Assembly: GCA_024683455.1 (NCBI GenBank)
Contig: JAIKYE010000002.1
Coordinates: 1 to 64,000, forward strand
DNA length: 64,000 bases
Direction of reading: 5' to 3'
Source: Bacteroidaceae bacterium
GTDB lineage: Bacteria; Bacteroidota; Bacteroidia; Bacteroidales; Bacteroidaceae
Each line of letters starts with the position of its first letter. The first letter of the stretch is position 1. The notes beneath the pieces were generated by a model. It searched no databases and was not told the DNA's origin. It saw nothing but the letters and a program-made list of their open reading frames with translations. Shown piece by piece: positions 1 to 11,800 of the stretch. Made by a program: the position numbers and the translations under genes.

Positions 1-1
1 A

Positions 2-1234
2 GATATTACCAATCGTTTGAAGGATATTCTGGAGAGTCACACTATCGTACACGACGGCACCAACCCCATTGACGGAGAAGATGAATACTTCCTTTCTAAG
101 AATGGTAACGCTATTAAGGTAGTCCGCGATGAAAACAACAACATCATTGCAGCCAAGGGTGGCTTCCAGCTTGAGAATGAACGTCAGGGCATAACCAACG
201 AGAATCCTGGAATAACCAGTTGTGCTGTAACAGATCCCTTCCCCAATTTGAAGAATGGTAGTACCTACGTGTTAGGCGCTCCTCTGGTTCCCACATACCG
301 TAGCGTATGGAGTATTCTTACCAATGATTTGCAGGAAACACCAAAATACAAACCTGAGGAATTAACAGATGAGACGTGGGCAGCAAATCCCTATAGCGCC
401 TTCTATGATTTGACCAAAGCAAACGATTATGACAATGAGATTATTGGTTGCGGTTTGGTGGATGCAAAGATGAAAGAAAGCGACAAGAAAGCTGCCAAGA
501 AGAAATACTATGTATTCTTCAGTGACTATGGTTTGGACTTTAACATTCAGTTCTTCAACAACTACCGCTACACCATTTTTGTACCCACAAACAAAGCCAT
601 ACGTGAAGCCATTGCCAATGGTCTGCCCACTTGGGAAGATATTAAAGAAGACTATCACTCACATTGTAAGCATGAAATAAACGCGGAAACAGGTGAATGG
701 GAGAAGGATGCAAACGGTGAATATATCTACACAGACGAATTGGAGACATACGAAGACAGTTTACGTATTCAAGCTAAGATTACCTATCTTACCAACTTTA
801 TACGCTATCACTTCGCGGACAACTCTGTATTCGCAGACAAATCTGAGCTCTCTGATGCAAACGGCGAAATGGTAACCTCAAGTTACGATCACGAGACAGG
901 ATTGTTCTGCAAGATACACGTTGACCGTATCAAGCAGGGTGACCAGACACTTCTCCGTGTTTGCGACGATGTAACCTATAAGAAGGATCACAACAACAAG
1001 ATGCCTACCGTAGGAGAAAAGAACGTATTGGCACGTGATATTTCATGTAGCAAGACTCCCAGAGAGCAAAACATGGCTTCCATTGCCCTGGAATCTTCAA
1101 GTGCTGCAGTTATCCATCAGATTGATGGTGTGCTGAATCATACAGCATTGGTTGGCGGTCGTCATGACAGCGCATGGAGTACAACTGCAAATGCAAGAAA
1201 ATATTTGAAGAGATACGCAATCCCCAATAAATAA
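2..1234 (+). CDS. FAS1 (fasciclin)-domain surface protein, 5' end outside window
   Basis: The reading frame is open from base 2, so the true start lies upstream of the window; the first possible start inside (TTG at 17) is not convincing. About 410 residues are visible. Two stretches look like FAS1 hallmarks: YTIFVPTNKAIREAI (the H1-type FAPTN motif) and AAVIHQIDGVL near the C terminus (the H2-type motif), separated by a long charged insertion. FAS1 domains in Bacteroidota usually sit in outer-membrane lipoproteins and are thought to bind ligands or mediate adhesion. It ends 8 bp before a SusC gene, so it is probably co-transcribed with the SusC/SusD genes that follow and may act as an accessory surface binding protein. 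The signal peptide and any lipobox cannot be seen here. Ligand unknown. Confidence 0.75.
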   Translation, partial: DITNRLKDILESHTIVHDGTNPIDGEDEYFLSKNGNAIKVVRDENNNIIAAKGGFQLENERQGITNENPGITSCAVTDPFPNLKNGSTYVLGAPLVPTYRSVWSILTNDLQETPKYKPEELTDETWAANPYSAFYDLTKANDYDNEIIGCGLVDAKMKESDKKAAKKKYYVFFSDYGLDFNIQFFNNYRYTIFVPTNKAIREAIANGLPTWEDIKEDYHSHCKHEINAETGEWEKDANGEYIYTDELETYEDSLRIQAKITYLTNFIRYHFADNSVFADKSELSDANGEMVTSSYDHETGLFCKIHVDRIKQGDQTLLRVCDDVTYKKDHNNKMPTVGEKNVLARDISCSKTPREQNMASIALESSSAAVIHQIDGVLNHTALVGGRHDSAWSTTANARKYLKRYAIPNK

Positions 1235-1242
1235 CAATCACT

Positions 1243-4200
1243 ATGAATAAAATAACAAAGCTTATATTGCTGTGGGTGATTGCCCTGATGGCTTTGCCCG
1301 CAAGTGCACAGCAACGGCGTATCTCCGGTACTGTATCTGATGATATCGACGTCATCATCGGTGCCAACGTCGTAGAGAAAGATAAGAACAATCGTATTGT
1401 TAGTCAGACGGTTACTGATATGAATGGTAACTTCACCATGAATATCAAGGACCCCAACAACACGCTTACCATTTCTTATATTGGATACAGACCTTATGTC
1501 GTAAAACTTGGCGGCAAAAATGTATATAAGGTAACATTGGTTGATGCTACCAAGGAAATGAAGGTTGTTGACGTGGTGGCCAAGAAGAAAGCTCCTACCA
1601 CAGGTTTGGAAATTCCTGAACGTGAGTACTCTGGTGCCGTTCAGAAGTTCAGCATGGAGGATATGGAAGGTCTTGCCTTCGAGTCTGTTGACCAGGCTTT
1701 GCAAGGTCAGATTGCCGGTCTTGACATTGTGCCCAACTCAGGTAACCTTGGTTCCGGTACTACCATGCGTCTGCGTGGTATCAGTACCATCAATGGTAAC
1801 AAGCAGCCTTTGATTGTGTTGAACGACCATATCTTTGAAATTCCCGACGAGTACAAGGACGAGAATTTTGAGGATTATGACAATGAAGAGCAGTTCTCTA
1901 CCCTCTTGAGCGTAAACCCTGAGGATATCGAAAGTGTAACTGTTCTTAAGGATGCAGCTTCTACCGCCAAGTGGGGTATGAAGGGTGCAGCCGGTGTAAT
2001 TGAAATCAAGACCAAGCGTGGTGTGAAAGGTAAGACACGCGTAAACTTCAGCTACAAGTTCACTGGTACTTGGCAACCCGAAGGCTACAAGATGCTGGAT
2101 GGTGACGGCTATACCATGTATATGAAGGAGTCTTACTACAACCCCTACCAGCGTCCAACAACAGAATACGGACTCTATGAGTTGGATTATGACCGTTCAA
2201 AACCAAACATTTACTACAACTACAACAAGAATACCGATTGGGTAAAGGAAGTAAAGCAGTTTGGACAGGAGCACAGATTCTCTCTCAACCTCAATGGTGG
2301 TGGAGAGAAAGCAACCTTCCGTATCAGTGCTAACTACGACAAGAGCGCCGGTAACATCATCGGTCAGTCCATGGATCGTTTCACTACCAACACTGCTTTG
2401 GACTACTGGGTAAGTGACCGTATCAAGTTCAGTTCTACCATCGACTTAGGTTTCTATACCAATAACAAGAACTATGGTAACGATATTCTGGACCGTGCTT
2501 ACAAGGCTATGCCTAACATGAGTGTTTGGGAGTACGATTCTAATGGTGACCCCACAGGTAATTACTTTAACATGTTGCCACTGGCTGCCCTTTATTCAAA
2601 ATCAGGCTACACAAGACAAGAAAACAACGGTTATAAGACATCATTCTACTTGCGTGACATGTTCAGAAACGGTAACCCCGTAGCACGTGCCATGGAAGCA
2701 TGGTGGAAGATGAGCCAATACAACCTGAAGCCTCAGTTCAGCATTGAATACAAGTTGCTGGGCAAGGAATCAGATCAGTGGCGTTTGGACTATGTCGGTG
2801 ATGTTGAGTTGCAGGTATTCAATACCAGTAACGACGACTATTGCCCCAGCGATCTCAAGCCTATGGCCTGGGTATGGGGTGGTGATAATCAACCACTACA
2901 CCAAGATGGCAATCCTAAGGTTTGGATTCCCAATGAGCGTAATTACGTAAGCAACAAAGAGGAAAAGACCCTGCAGTTCTCAACCCGTCACGACTTGCGT
3001 TTCTACTCTGCATTCCCCAATAAGGATCACAGTTTATCTGCGTTGGCTCGTTTTGAGATTACAACAGGTAGTGGAACCCAGCAGAAGATGGGATTATGGA
3101 ATGTACCTGACCAGATTACGGATCCCACCGTTATTGCACTACTCCGTGAGGCAGAAACAAAAACCAGTGAATGGCGTAGTCAGAGTTTCTTCTTCAATAC
3201 ACACTATTCTTACAAGAGCAAATACAACCTGGATGCTTCACTGCGTATCGACGGTAGTACAGCCTTTGGTTCCGGACACAAGTATGCTTCATTCCCATCT
3301 GTAGCTGTACGTTGGAATGTCAGCGACGAGAAGTTCATGGACTGGAGCAAGAAATGGCTGCAAATGTTTGGCCTGCGTGCCAGCTGGGGTATTGTAGGTA
3401 ATACCGGCGGTAGTGGTAGCGACCAGTACAACAAGTACAAGGTAGACCACTATTACAACGGCCATCAGGTAATTGTACCGGAGAACCTGTCTCTCACCGA
3501 TTTGCGATGGGAAAAGGTTTATAAGATGAACTTAGGTTTCAACCTTGAACTCTTCGGTGGCATGCTTAACTTTGACGGAGAAATGTACAACCACAAGACC
3601 ACAGACCTTATCATGGAGCATCTCCGTATCTCTGGTGCCAATGGATTTGATGAATTGAAATTCATCAACGGTGGCGTGATGCGTAATACAGGTTGGGAAA
3701 TCAACTTTAGCACAGGCAAGATTTGTAAGATTGGTAAGTTCTCTATGAAGTTACGCGGTAACTTGGCACAGAACTTCAACGAGGTAGAGGAGATGAATCC
3801 CCTTATCTTGGAGAACCTGAACGGTTCTGATACCTATCAGCCCGAAAACCTCGGATGGAACAGACGTGTACAGATTGGCAATGCCCTGGGTTCTTTCTAC
3901 GGTCTTCACTACTTAGGCGTATATAGATACGACTATGACCACAACGGTTATACAACAAAGTCTATCTCTGATTATGGTTATGCCGAGGTTAACAACAGCG
4001 GTTGTGATGCAAAGGGTAACCCCATCAATACAGCAGCTGCAGCTGCCCGTCGTGGCGAAAATGCTACCTGTCCTATCGCTTATGATGCTGATGGTAACAT
4101 GCTGACCAATGCCAAGGGTGAGCCTCTGCCTATGTATTACTGTTACAACGAGGGATACCGCAAGAAGTTCTCTGGTGGTGACGCCATCTATGAGGATATC

Positions 4201-4758
4201 AACCACGACGGTCAGATTGACCGTTATGATATGGTTTACCTGGGTAACTCTAATCCTAAGTGCAACGGTGGTTTTGGTATCCAGCTCTATTATGGCAAGC
4301 TCTCTATTAATGCCGGATTCAACTTCCGTATGGGTAACATGATTTTCAACTATGCCCGCATGGAGTATGAGAGCATGTACAACAACAACAACCAGAGCTA
4401 CGCAAGTACATGGCGTTGGCGCAAGAATGGCGATATTACGACGATACCTCGCGCCCTTAACAACTATGGTACCGGTTATAAGAGCTACAACTCTCTGATG
4501 AGCGACCGTTACATAGAGGAAGGAGACTACCTGCGTCTGCAGTACATTCAGGTTAGCTACGACTTTGATGCAAAGAAGTTGAAGAAATACCATCTTAAGA
4601 GCATGAAGTTGTTCGCTTCTATCTCCAACCCCTTCGTATGGTCAAGATATACAGGTGTAGATCCTGACGTATCTCCCTCGGGCTATGATTGTGCAGTCGA
4701 TAAGAGTAAGACTCCACGTAATAAGTCCTTCACTTGCAGTTTAAACATCGGATTCTAA
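1243..4758 (+). CDS. SusC/RagA-family TonB-dependent outer-membrane transporter
   Basis: 1171 residues, the usual size for SusC. A signal peptide (MNKITKLILLWVIALMALPASA) is followed by a carboxypeptidase-regulatory-like domain (about 28-110, ending in TISYIGYRPYVV). The plug follows, with the SusC signature RLRGISTINGNKQPLIVLND (about 178-197) and VTVLKDAASTAKWGMKGAAG. The barrel contains the calcium-loop-like DINHDGQIDRYD typical of the family, and the chain ends SFTCSLNIGF, with the terminal aromatic expected of a beta-barrel. It imports a large ligand across the outer membrane with energy from TonB/ExbBD, working with the SusD lipoprotein encoded 12 bp downstream. No glycoside hydrolase lies in the operon as seen, so the substrate (glycan, peptide or glycoprotein) cannot be assigned. 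Confidence 0.95.
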   Translation: MNKITKLILLWVIALMALPASAQQRRISGTVSDDIDVIIGANVVEKDKNNRIVSQTVTDMNGNFTMNIKDPNNTLTISYIGYRPYVVKLGGKNVYKVTLVDATKEMKVVDVVAKKKAPTTGLEIPEREYSGAVQKFSMEDMEGLAFESVDQALQGQIAGLDIVPNSGNLGSGTTMRLRGISTINGNKQPLIVLNDHIFEIPDEYKDENFEDYDNEEQFSTLLSVNPEDIESVTVLKDAASTAKWGMKGAAGVIEIKTKRGVKGKTRVNFSYKFTGTWQPEGYKMLDGDGYTMYMKESYYNPYQRPTTEYGLYELDYDRSKPNIYYNYNKNTDWVKEVKQFGQEHRFSLNLNGGGEKATFRISANYDKSAGNIIGQSMDRFTTNTALDYWVSDRIKFSSTIDLGFYTNNKNYGNDILDRAYKAMPNMSVWEYDSNGDPTGNYFNMLPLAALYSKSGYTRQENNGYKTSFYLRDMFRNGNPVARAMEAWWKMSQYNLKPQFSIEYKLLGKESDQWRLDYVGDVELQVFNTSNDDYCPSDLKPMAWVWGGDNQPLHQDGNPKVWIPNERNYVSNKEEKTLQFSTRHDLRFYSAFPNKDHSLSALARFEITTGSGTQQKMGLWNVPDQITDPTVIALLREAETKTSEWRSQSFFFNTHYSYKSKYNLDASLRIDGSTAFGSGHKYASFPSVAVRWNVSDEKFMDWSKKWLQMFGLRASWGIVGNTGGSGSDQYNKYKVDHYYNGHQVIVPENLSLTDLRWEKVYKMNLGFNLELFGGMLNFDGEMYNHKTTDLIMEHLRISGANGFDELKFINGGVMRNTGWEINFSTGKICKIGKFSMKLRGNLAQNFNEVEEMNPLILENLNGSDTYQPENLGWNRRVQIGNALGSFYGLHYLGVYRYDYDHNGYTTKSISDYGYAEVNNSGCDAKGNPINTAAAAARRGENATCPIAYDADGNMLTNAKGEPLPMYYCYNEGYRKKFSGGDAIYEDINHDGQIDRYDMVYLGNSNPKCNGGFGIQLYYGKLSINAGFNFRMGNMIFNYARMEYESMYNNNNQSYASTWRWRKNGDITTIPRALNNYGTGYKSYNSLMSDRYIEEGDYLRLQYIQVSYDFDAKKLKKYHLKSMKLFASISNPFVWSRYTGVDPDVSPSGYDCAVDKSKTPRNKSFTCSLNIGF

Positions 4759-4770
4759 AAATACAAACAG

Positions 4771-6732
4771 ATGAAAAAGATAAATCATATATATAAATCT
4801 GCCTGCCTGTTTGGATTGTTAGCCGTAGGATTAGCATCTTGCGAAGACTACCTGACAGTCTACCCTACAGACCGTGTTGTTGAGGAAAACTTCTGGGAAG
4901 ACCTGAGAGACCTTGAAGGTGTACGATACGGAGCCTACAGGCAAATGGCAAGCACGTCTGAAAGAATGTTCACATGGGGCGACCTTCGTTCAGACTCCTA
5001 TAAGCTAAATACAGAAACCCATTCAGAGCAGAATAGTCATGATCAGCTCAGTAATATTCTGATGGGTATGCCAGACTCCAGCATGAACGTTTTCGACTGG
5101 GGGCCAGTATATAAAACCATCAACCTCTGTAACAAGGTTTTAAAGCATGGACCAGAGGTATTGGAAAAAGACAAGCAGTTCACCACGAAAGAGTGGATAT
5201 ACATGCGCGCAGAGATGACAGCATTGCGTGCCCTCAACTACTTCTATCTGATTCGCGCTTTCAAAGATGTACCTTACACCACAAAAATCATCAACAGTGA
5301 TGCCGAGGTAGAAAGATTCCCCCTCACCAACCAAATGGTTGTACTGGACTCTATCATCCTTGACTGCGAGAAAGTAGCCGGTCAGGCACGTAATCGTTTT
5401 TCAAAAGAGTCAGACACCAAGGGCATGATTACCAACGCAGCTATTTACTCTATGCTGGCAGATATGTACCTATGGCGTGGATCATTGCACGAGGGTCGCA
5501 ATATCAAGTATGACACGGTAAGAGTTGTCAAGACAGACGGAAGCATAGATTCCATCGCCCACACTCCCGTTGGCGACTACCAGTTGGCTGTGGATTGGGC
5601 AGACAAAGCACTTGAGGCACACCACAACCAGATACAAGAGTACTTTTCATCCCTTACATTTGGTAGTAGCTCCTATCTTCAGACCGTCTCTTATGGTTTA
5701 CCCAACGTTGACCTTATTAAGAATAATTTCACAGGAGCACATCAAGTTTCACTTGATTTAATTACATCTGTGGACGAGGTATTCTTTGATGGGAACAGTA
5801 TTGAAAGTATCTTTGAGATACAATACAACCAGAGTGACGATATGAAAAACGACGTCCTTCATAATATGTATGGCTACTCTGACAGAACTAACCTGATGGT
5901 TGCCGAAGATGCCATAAAGGAGGCTTGTGGAAAAGATGACAAGAGATATAAGTGCGATACCCGAGTTTGGGTAGGTTGTCAGAATTACATCTCAACCACC
6001 CAAGCTAAATCAGGATACTATTGCATGAAATATCAAAATCCCTTGTTTGTGTTTGAGGGTACAGGATCTGCTCGTAAGATTTCATTTGCAACTCCTATAA
6101 AATCAGACAAAGACAGTTATTACAACTGGATTGTGTACCGTACACCTGACGTGATGCTAATAAAGGCCGAGGCTTTGGCTGCAGCATACGGAACACAGAA
6201 GAAAACAGAAATCTTTAGCATTCTTAATGCCATTAGCCGCCGCTCTATGTGCGACATCGAAGAAGGTCAAGAACCCAACATAGACGGAAGCGGAAAGTAT
6301 TTCAGTGACATTACCTCTGTTCCTGCAGACTGGACTGGTAAGAAATCTGGTACACCCAAAATCAGCGGCATTATAAGACTTGTAATGAATCAGCGTCAGC
6401 TTGAACTTTTAGGCGAGGGTAAACGTTGGTTTGACCTTGTTCGCTGCGCAGAACGTATATGTAAAAACGATCAGGATTCTCCTGATGAACGCGAGAATCC
6501 CGAAGGTGTGGAAAAGGGTGAACCAGGATATGTTGGTAACGGTATGTCTGGTATGAGCGCTGTAGTAGAATGCTTCATGCAAAACTCAGTTAGCAACACT
6601 TATACAACCCTGATAAACAGATTCAAGAATCGCTGGGGTCTTTACTGTCCTATCTATGAAAAGGAAGTGAAGGCTAGTAGAGGCGCAATTCTTCAGAATC
6701 CTGTATGGAACAAGTCAAGATATGAACAGTAA
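4771..6732 (+). CDS. SusD/RagB-family surface lipoprotein
   Basis: 653 residues. The N terminus is a lipoprotein signal with lipobox LASC and acylated Cys24, followed by EDYLTVYPTD, typical of mature SusD starts. Helical TPR-like segments (RALNYFYLIRAFKDVPYTT, about 152-170) and the C-terminal RQLELLGEGKRWFDLVR are family hallmarks. SusD proteins form the lid on the SusC barrel and capture ligand at the cell surface. The gene lies 12 bp after its SusC partner and 34 bp before a FAS1 lipoprotein gene. Its pairing with the upstream SusC is inferred from position. Substrate unknown. Confidence 0.93.
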   Translation: MKKINHIYKSACLFGLLAVGLASCEDYLTVYPTDRVVEENFWEDLRDLEGVRYGAYRQMASTSERMFTWGDLRSDSYKLNTETHSEQNSHDQLSNILMGMPDSSMNVFDWGPVYKTINLCNKVLKHGPEVLEKDKQFTTKEWIYMRAEMTALRALNYFYLIRAFKDVPYTTKIINSDAEVERFPLTNQMVVLDSIILDCEKVAGQARNRFSKESDTKGMITNAAIYSMLADMYLWRGSLHEGRNIKYDTVRVVKTDGSIDSIAHTPVGDYQLAVDWADKALEAHHNQIQEYFSSLTFGSSSYLQTVSYGLPNVDLIKNNFTGAHQVSLDLITSVDEVFFDGNSIESIFEIQYNQSDDMKNDVLHNMYGYSDRTNLMVAEDAIKEACGKDDKRYKCDTRVWVGCQNYISTTQAKSGYYCMKYQNPLFVFEGTGSARKISFATPIKSDKDSYYNWIVYRTPDVMLIKAEALAAAYGTQKKTEIFSILNAISRRSMCDIEEGQEPNIDGSGKYFSDITSVPADWTGKKSGTPKISGIIRLVMNQRQLELLGEGKRWFDLVRCAERICKNDQDSPDERENPEGVEKGEPGYVGNGMSGMSAVVECFMQNSVSNTYTTLINRFKNRWGLYCPIYEKEVKASRGAILQNPVWNKSRYEQ

Positions 6733-6766
6733 GTTTGTATAATCAGGAATTAAAAGAAATACAAAT

Positions 6767-8818
6767 ATGGCTAACAATAAATTCAATAAATACATCGGAG
6801 CAGTTGCTTTGGGAGTTGTCATTACGGCAGTACCCAGTTGCAAGGACGATTTATCCGATTTCAGAGGTGATGGCACAAGTTCTCCTGTGGCAACGGAGTC
6901 ACTTTGGGAGCTCATCAACAGTAACCCCAATCTGAGCAAATTTGCATCAATTGCTCAGAAGGCAAAGTATTGGAAGGACGAGAAACATCCCGTAAAAACT
7001 TACACTTATGCAGACATTCTGAAGAGTGGTCAGCTTGCTACCGTATGGGCACCTGAAAATGATGCGATCTCTGACGAAGACTACAACAGTATGTTAGAGA
7101 GGTGTGAAACTGATGGCTACAATCTTCAGCAGCAGTTTATCAGTAATCACATTGCTCTTTGGCGTAGAAACGTCTCTACAAGCGGTATAGATACCATTAA
7201 GATGATTAATGGCAAAAACATGATCTTTGACAAGTCAGATACCGCTAATTGTTTCATTCAGGGCATTCCCGTGGACAAAAAGAATATCCCAGCCGTGAAC
7301 GGAACATTGCATACCATCAAGGGAACCACCCCCTTCCTGTATAACTTCTATGAGTATCTGAAGTTCAATTCTGCCAATCCACTCATATCAAAGTATGTAG
7401 TGAGCAACGATACAACACAGTTCTACAAGGATGAAAGTATAGAAGGACTGCCTGATGAAAATGGCAACCCCACTTATGTGGATAGTGTTTATAGGACTAC
7501 AAACATCCTGTTTGACTCTTATAATTATCTGCCCAAGAGTGACGCAGAAAAATGGGATATGCCAAAAAAATGTTTCCACGCACGCATCAATCAGGAAGAC
7601 TCTGCTTTCATCATGATCATACCTACGGATGAAGCATGGCAGAAAGCAAAGCAAAAACTGGCACCTTTCTACAAGTATCCTCAACAGTATGAAGACAAGG
7701 TGAAGGGTGATGTTGCTCTCAAAGCAAGCGAAGTTCCTATCAGGAAAATTGGAGAAAAAGATAGCAAAGAAATCGACTCCCTGATGAATATGAGTATAGA
7801 AATGGACCTTGCAGCTCCACTGGTGTTTAACATTAACAAGCAACCCAAGGTTAATGGAAAGCTCTGGACTTTAGAAGATTTCATAGGTAACAAGGGAGCT
7901 ACAGCAGAGTATCTGCTCAATACATTCGGAGATACCTTGCGCAATATTACAGGACCTAACTACACATGGGACAAGACCAGCATCTTCAATGGAAATCTCA
8001 TCAAGATGAGTAACGGCTATGCATACGAAGTAACAGATTGGGCATTCCCCCTAGCTTTGTACAAGCCCGACATCGAGGTGGAGATTGATGGAGGTAAATT
8101 CTATCAGACCGGCATGCAATCTGCCTTTAAGGTGGGTACAGACACAAGAACCATCAGTTTCAACAATTCCACCTATGCAGACATTGCTAACAAATATGGA
8201 CATGTAAGCCGCAATAATTACTATTATTTGTCACCGTCAGGACCAACAGTCAACCCTCATGCAGAAATTAAGTTAAGGGGTAATCTTCCCAGCACCTCTC
8301 CTGTAGTTGGTGCAAGTAGAGCAGACGTTATGAGCGGAAAGTATGACATCTATGTGGTTATGGTTCCTGAGTGGTATAATACAATCTCTGCCAAGGGAGA
8401 GATTAGCCAGGATTTCTATGAGTACGATGAAGAAACAGAATCATATGTAATTGACGAAGAAACAGGAAGACCAAAAATCAACCAGCATTACATAGACTCT
8501 CTTGCTAACATTTCCAAAATGTGTTTCAATTGTTATGTACGTTACAGTAAAGATGGCAAAAAGGAAACAAAGTCTAGTACATCTGCCACGATAACATTCG
8601 ATGGATCAAAGGTTGATACCCTTTTGGTGTTTGAAGACTTTGAATTCCCTTACTCTTACAAAAATTTGACATATAGCTATCCTGTTCTGGCTATTGACGG
8701 AAAAACGGGTGGTAAAGGCTATAAAACCACAGATGGATTCATATACGGTTTACATATAGACCGTGTAATCCTAAGGAGTAAAGAAACCGGAGAAGAAACA
8801 ATTCTGGACCCTCAGTAA
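6767..8818 (+). CDS. FAS1-domain outer-membrane lipoprotein
   Basis: 683 residues with a lipoprotein signal (lipobox VPSC, Cys25). FAS1-like segments: LATVWAPENDAISDEDY (about 85-101), closing with VNGTLHTIKGTTPFLYNF (about 173-190), and a second start, FIMIIPTDEAWQKAKQKL (about 284-301). The C-terminal half has beta-rich stretches (for example VLAIDGKTGGKGYKTTDGF) resembling the extra domain seen after FAS1 in Bacteroidota proteins. It lies between a SusD gene and the next SusC gene (9 bp gap), so it belongs to the same operon and parallels the FAS1 gene at the start of the window. Likely a surface-exposed accessory binding protein; ligand unknown. Confidence 0.82.
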   Translation: MANNKFNKYIGAVALGVVITAVPSCKDDLSDFRGDGTSSPVATESLWELINSNPNLSKFASIAQKAKYWKDEKHPVKTYTYADILKSGQLATVWAPENDAISDEDYNSMLERCETDGYNLQQQFISNHIALWRRNVSTSGIDTIKMINGKNMIFDKSDTANCFIQGIPVDKKNIPAVNGTLHTIKGTTPFLYNFYEYLKFNSANPLISKYVVSNDTTQFYKDESIEGLPDENGNPTYVDSVYRTTNILFDSYNYLPKSDAEKWDMPKKCFHARINQEDSAFIMIIPTDEAWQKAKQKLAPFYKYPQQYEDKVKGDVALKASEVPIRKIGEKDSKEIDSLMNMSIEMDLAAPLVFNINKQPKVNGKLWTLEDFIGNKGATAEYLLNTFGDTLRNITGPNYTWDKTSIFNGNLIKMSNGYAYEVTDWAFPLALYKPDIEVEIDGGKFYQTGMQSAFKVGTDTRTISFNNSTYADIANKYGHVSRNNYYYLSPSGPTVNPHAEIKLRGNLPSTSPVVGASRADVMSGKYDIYVVMVPEWYNTISAKGEISQDFYEYDEETESYVIDEETGRPKINQHYIDSLANISKMCFNCYVRYSKDGKKETKSSTSATITFDGSKVDTLLVFEDFEFPYSYKNLTYSYPVLAIDGKTGGKGYKTTDGFIYGLHIDRVILRSKETGEETILDPQ

Positions 8819-8827
8819 ACCATTATT

Positions 8828-11800
8828 ATGATGAAAAATATATTAAATGATACATTCATGCACAAGACACTGAAAACAGGTCTGTGTTTCCTGTTGCTTT
8901 CCGGTTTGAGCATTCCCAGCGTATATGCGCAGGATGATTTGGAAAGTACCGACGGAGAAGAAGAGGTTACCGTACGAAAGGCAAAAAAGCCAGAGAAACA
9001 GTACGAGACGAAAACCGTAAAGGGTGTGGTTACCGATGATGCAACCGGTGAGCCCATGGGTGGTGTACGTATTCAGGCCTTAGGACTGGAGAGATACTCT
9101 ACGTTGACTGAGGAAGACGGAACCTATACCCTTGACATCCCCGTTTTCTCAGATGCCGTCTATGCTTACGCTGAGGGTTACAACCCCATCCAGTGTGCTG
9201 TCAAGAACGGTGAGGCAAACATAAAGCTTATAGATGCCAACTTCAATGCATACTTCACAGAAGGTACCACGATTACTTCCCAGAAGAAGATTACATTGAA
9301 CGAGACCAGCAGTATCACAGCAGATGAAGATATAGAGTTGAGACTTGCCGGTGACATCCATACCACACTGCGTAATGGAACACCCGGTATTGGTAACTAT
9401 ATGACAATCCGTGGTATCAACTCTATCAATGCCAATGCACAGCCATTGATCATTTTGGATGGAAACATCATGGATGCCCAGTATGACCGTATGGCTGCTC
9501 ACGAAGGTTTCTTTAACAACCTTATTGCCGGAATTGATCCTGATAACATTGAATCTATCCAGGTACTGAAGAATGGAACAGCACTCTACGGTGCCAAAGG
9601 TAGTAATGGTGTCATCATCATCAACACCAAGCGTGGCAAGAGCATGGCTACCAAGATTAACGTTCGTATTTACGGAGGTGTAGAGCTCATGCCATCAACC
9701 TTGTCCGTACTCACTGGTAACCAGTACTCTACTTATTTGAGTGATGTGCTCAGCTCTATAGATAACCTGAGATTTAACCAATTGAACAGTTTCCCCTATC
9801 TGGACAAGAGCCCATCTAACTACTACCGCAAGATTTACAGCAACAACGAGAACTGGCAGGATGGCCTTTATCAGACGGCCTCCACGCAGAATTACAAGTT
9901 AAGTGTAGAAGGTGGTGACGAAGTGGGTATGTATGCTCTCTCTTTGGGCTATACAACCAGCAAAGCCAACGCTAAGGGAACGGATATGGATCGTCTGAAT
10001 CTCCGTTTCAATACTGACATTGAGATTTTCCCAAAACTGAAAACCGGTTTGGATATTGCCTACAACCAAGTAAGCTATGATTTGTTTGATCAGGGTTGGA
10101 GCGAGGACTACTCTATGCAGAACATCGGTTCACCCAACGTACTTGGCGTTATACAGGCTCCCTTCATCAGCAGGTATTCTTATTACTATGATGAGAATCT
10201 GGAGAATCCCGAGATTCCCGCATCAGAACGTCTCCAGCTCTCCAAGGATTATGCTGGTAAGTATGCTGCAAACTGGGGTAACTATCTCGAGAATCCATTC
10301 CAGTTTAGCAATGCAATAAGCGGTACTCGTCTTAACGAATCTTTGCGCAATCCTTACTGGATTCTTCAGAACGGAGGAGGAAAGATTAAGAACTATGCTC
10401 AGAATTCTGTTATCAACATCAATGTAAGCCCCAAATGGCAGGTTGCAGATAACTTCAGCATCAGTGACCGCTTCAACTTCCAGATGAACCGTAACAATGA
10501 GAAATACTATCTTCCCATTGCCGGTACTACTCCCTACTATCTGGAGGACTTGGGTTACATTTCCAGTGTACTGAAAACCCTTTTCTCAAAGGAAACCACC
10601 ATTAACAATGACCTGCGTCTGGAGTGGGCAAAGAACTATGGAGCTCATACCATAGATGTATTTGGAGGTTGGCGCCTTAACAAGTACTCCTTCAGCTACA
10701 ACTACATGAGCGGATACAACAACAGCAATGATAAGTTGCCTACTTTGAGCAAGGATATGGACTATGTTCACTACGGTGGCACCAATGACGAGTGGTCTGA
10801 TATGACTTACTACCTGAATGCAGACTACAACTACAAGAACCGTTATTTTGCGGAGTTCGCGGTAAGTGCACAGGCTGCCAGCCGTTTTGGTAACAATACC
10901 AAGTCTGGTATCAAGGCATTTGGCGTATGCTGGGGTATCTTCCCCTCAATACAGTTGGGATGGCTTATCAGCAACGAGAAATGGTTTAAGCCTTCAAAAG
11001 CTGTCAACTACTTGAAACTGACTGCTGGATTTGACATGAGTGGTAATGATGACCTTGACTATTATGCCGCCCGTACCTACTGGGAAAGCCAGCAAGTAAC
11101 AAAGACTACTGTAGGTCTTTATCTTAAGAACATTGCCAATAGCGGTATTCAGTGGGAGACCACTACCAAATGGAACGTTGCCCTGCAGGGTAGTTTCCTG
11201 AATAACCGTTTACAGGCAGGTATTGACCTCTACTGGCATAAGACAGACAATCTGCTCACCCAGAAGGAGTTGAGCTATATATCTGGTATGAAAGACTACT
11301 GGACAAACGAGGGACAACTCACCAACAAGGGCGTTGAGTTTAATGTCAATGCAGCTATCATCAACAATAAAGATTGGAAGTGGGAACTGGGTGCTACCCT
11401 TGGCCATTACAAGAACAAGATTACCGAGTTGCCCGTAAGCCAGACCAACACCATAACTCTTACTGATGTTAACGGTAACAACGTACAGCACATTCACGGC
11501 TATACCAATAGCATCTATGGCGAGGACAACATCCTTACAGCCGTTGGCTATGCAGTAGGCAGTTTCTACGGATGGCAGACTGATGGTGTATTTGCTTCTG
11601 ATGAAGAAGCAAGTAAGGCTGGTTCACTGGGTTACCTGAAATATCCTACCGGTATTGCCGATGAGGATAAGAGATACACAAACTTCCAGGCAGGTGATGT
11701 TCACTTCATAGATCAAAACGGTGACGGTGTTATTAACGATGCAGACAAGGTTGTTATCGGCAATCCTCACCCCGACATCTATGGTAACATTTTCTCAAGC

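Noticed and set aside
3913-4593. 226-codon open frame on the minus strand
   Set aside because: Antisense to the SusC barrel; low-complexity Val/Ile-rich product typical of a shadow frame.
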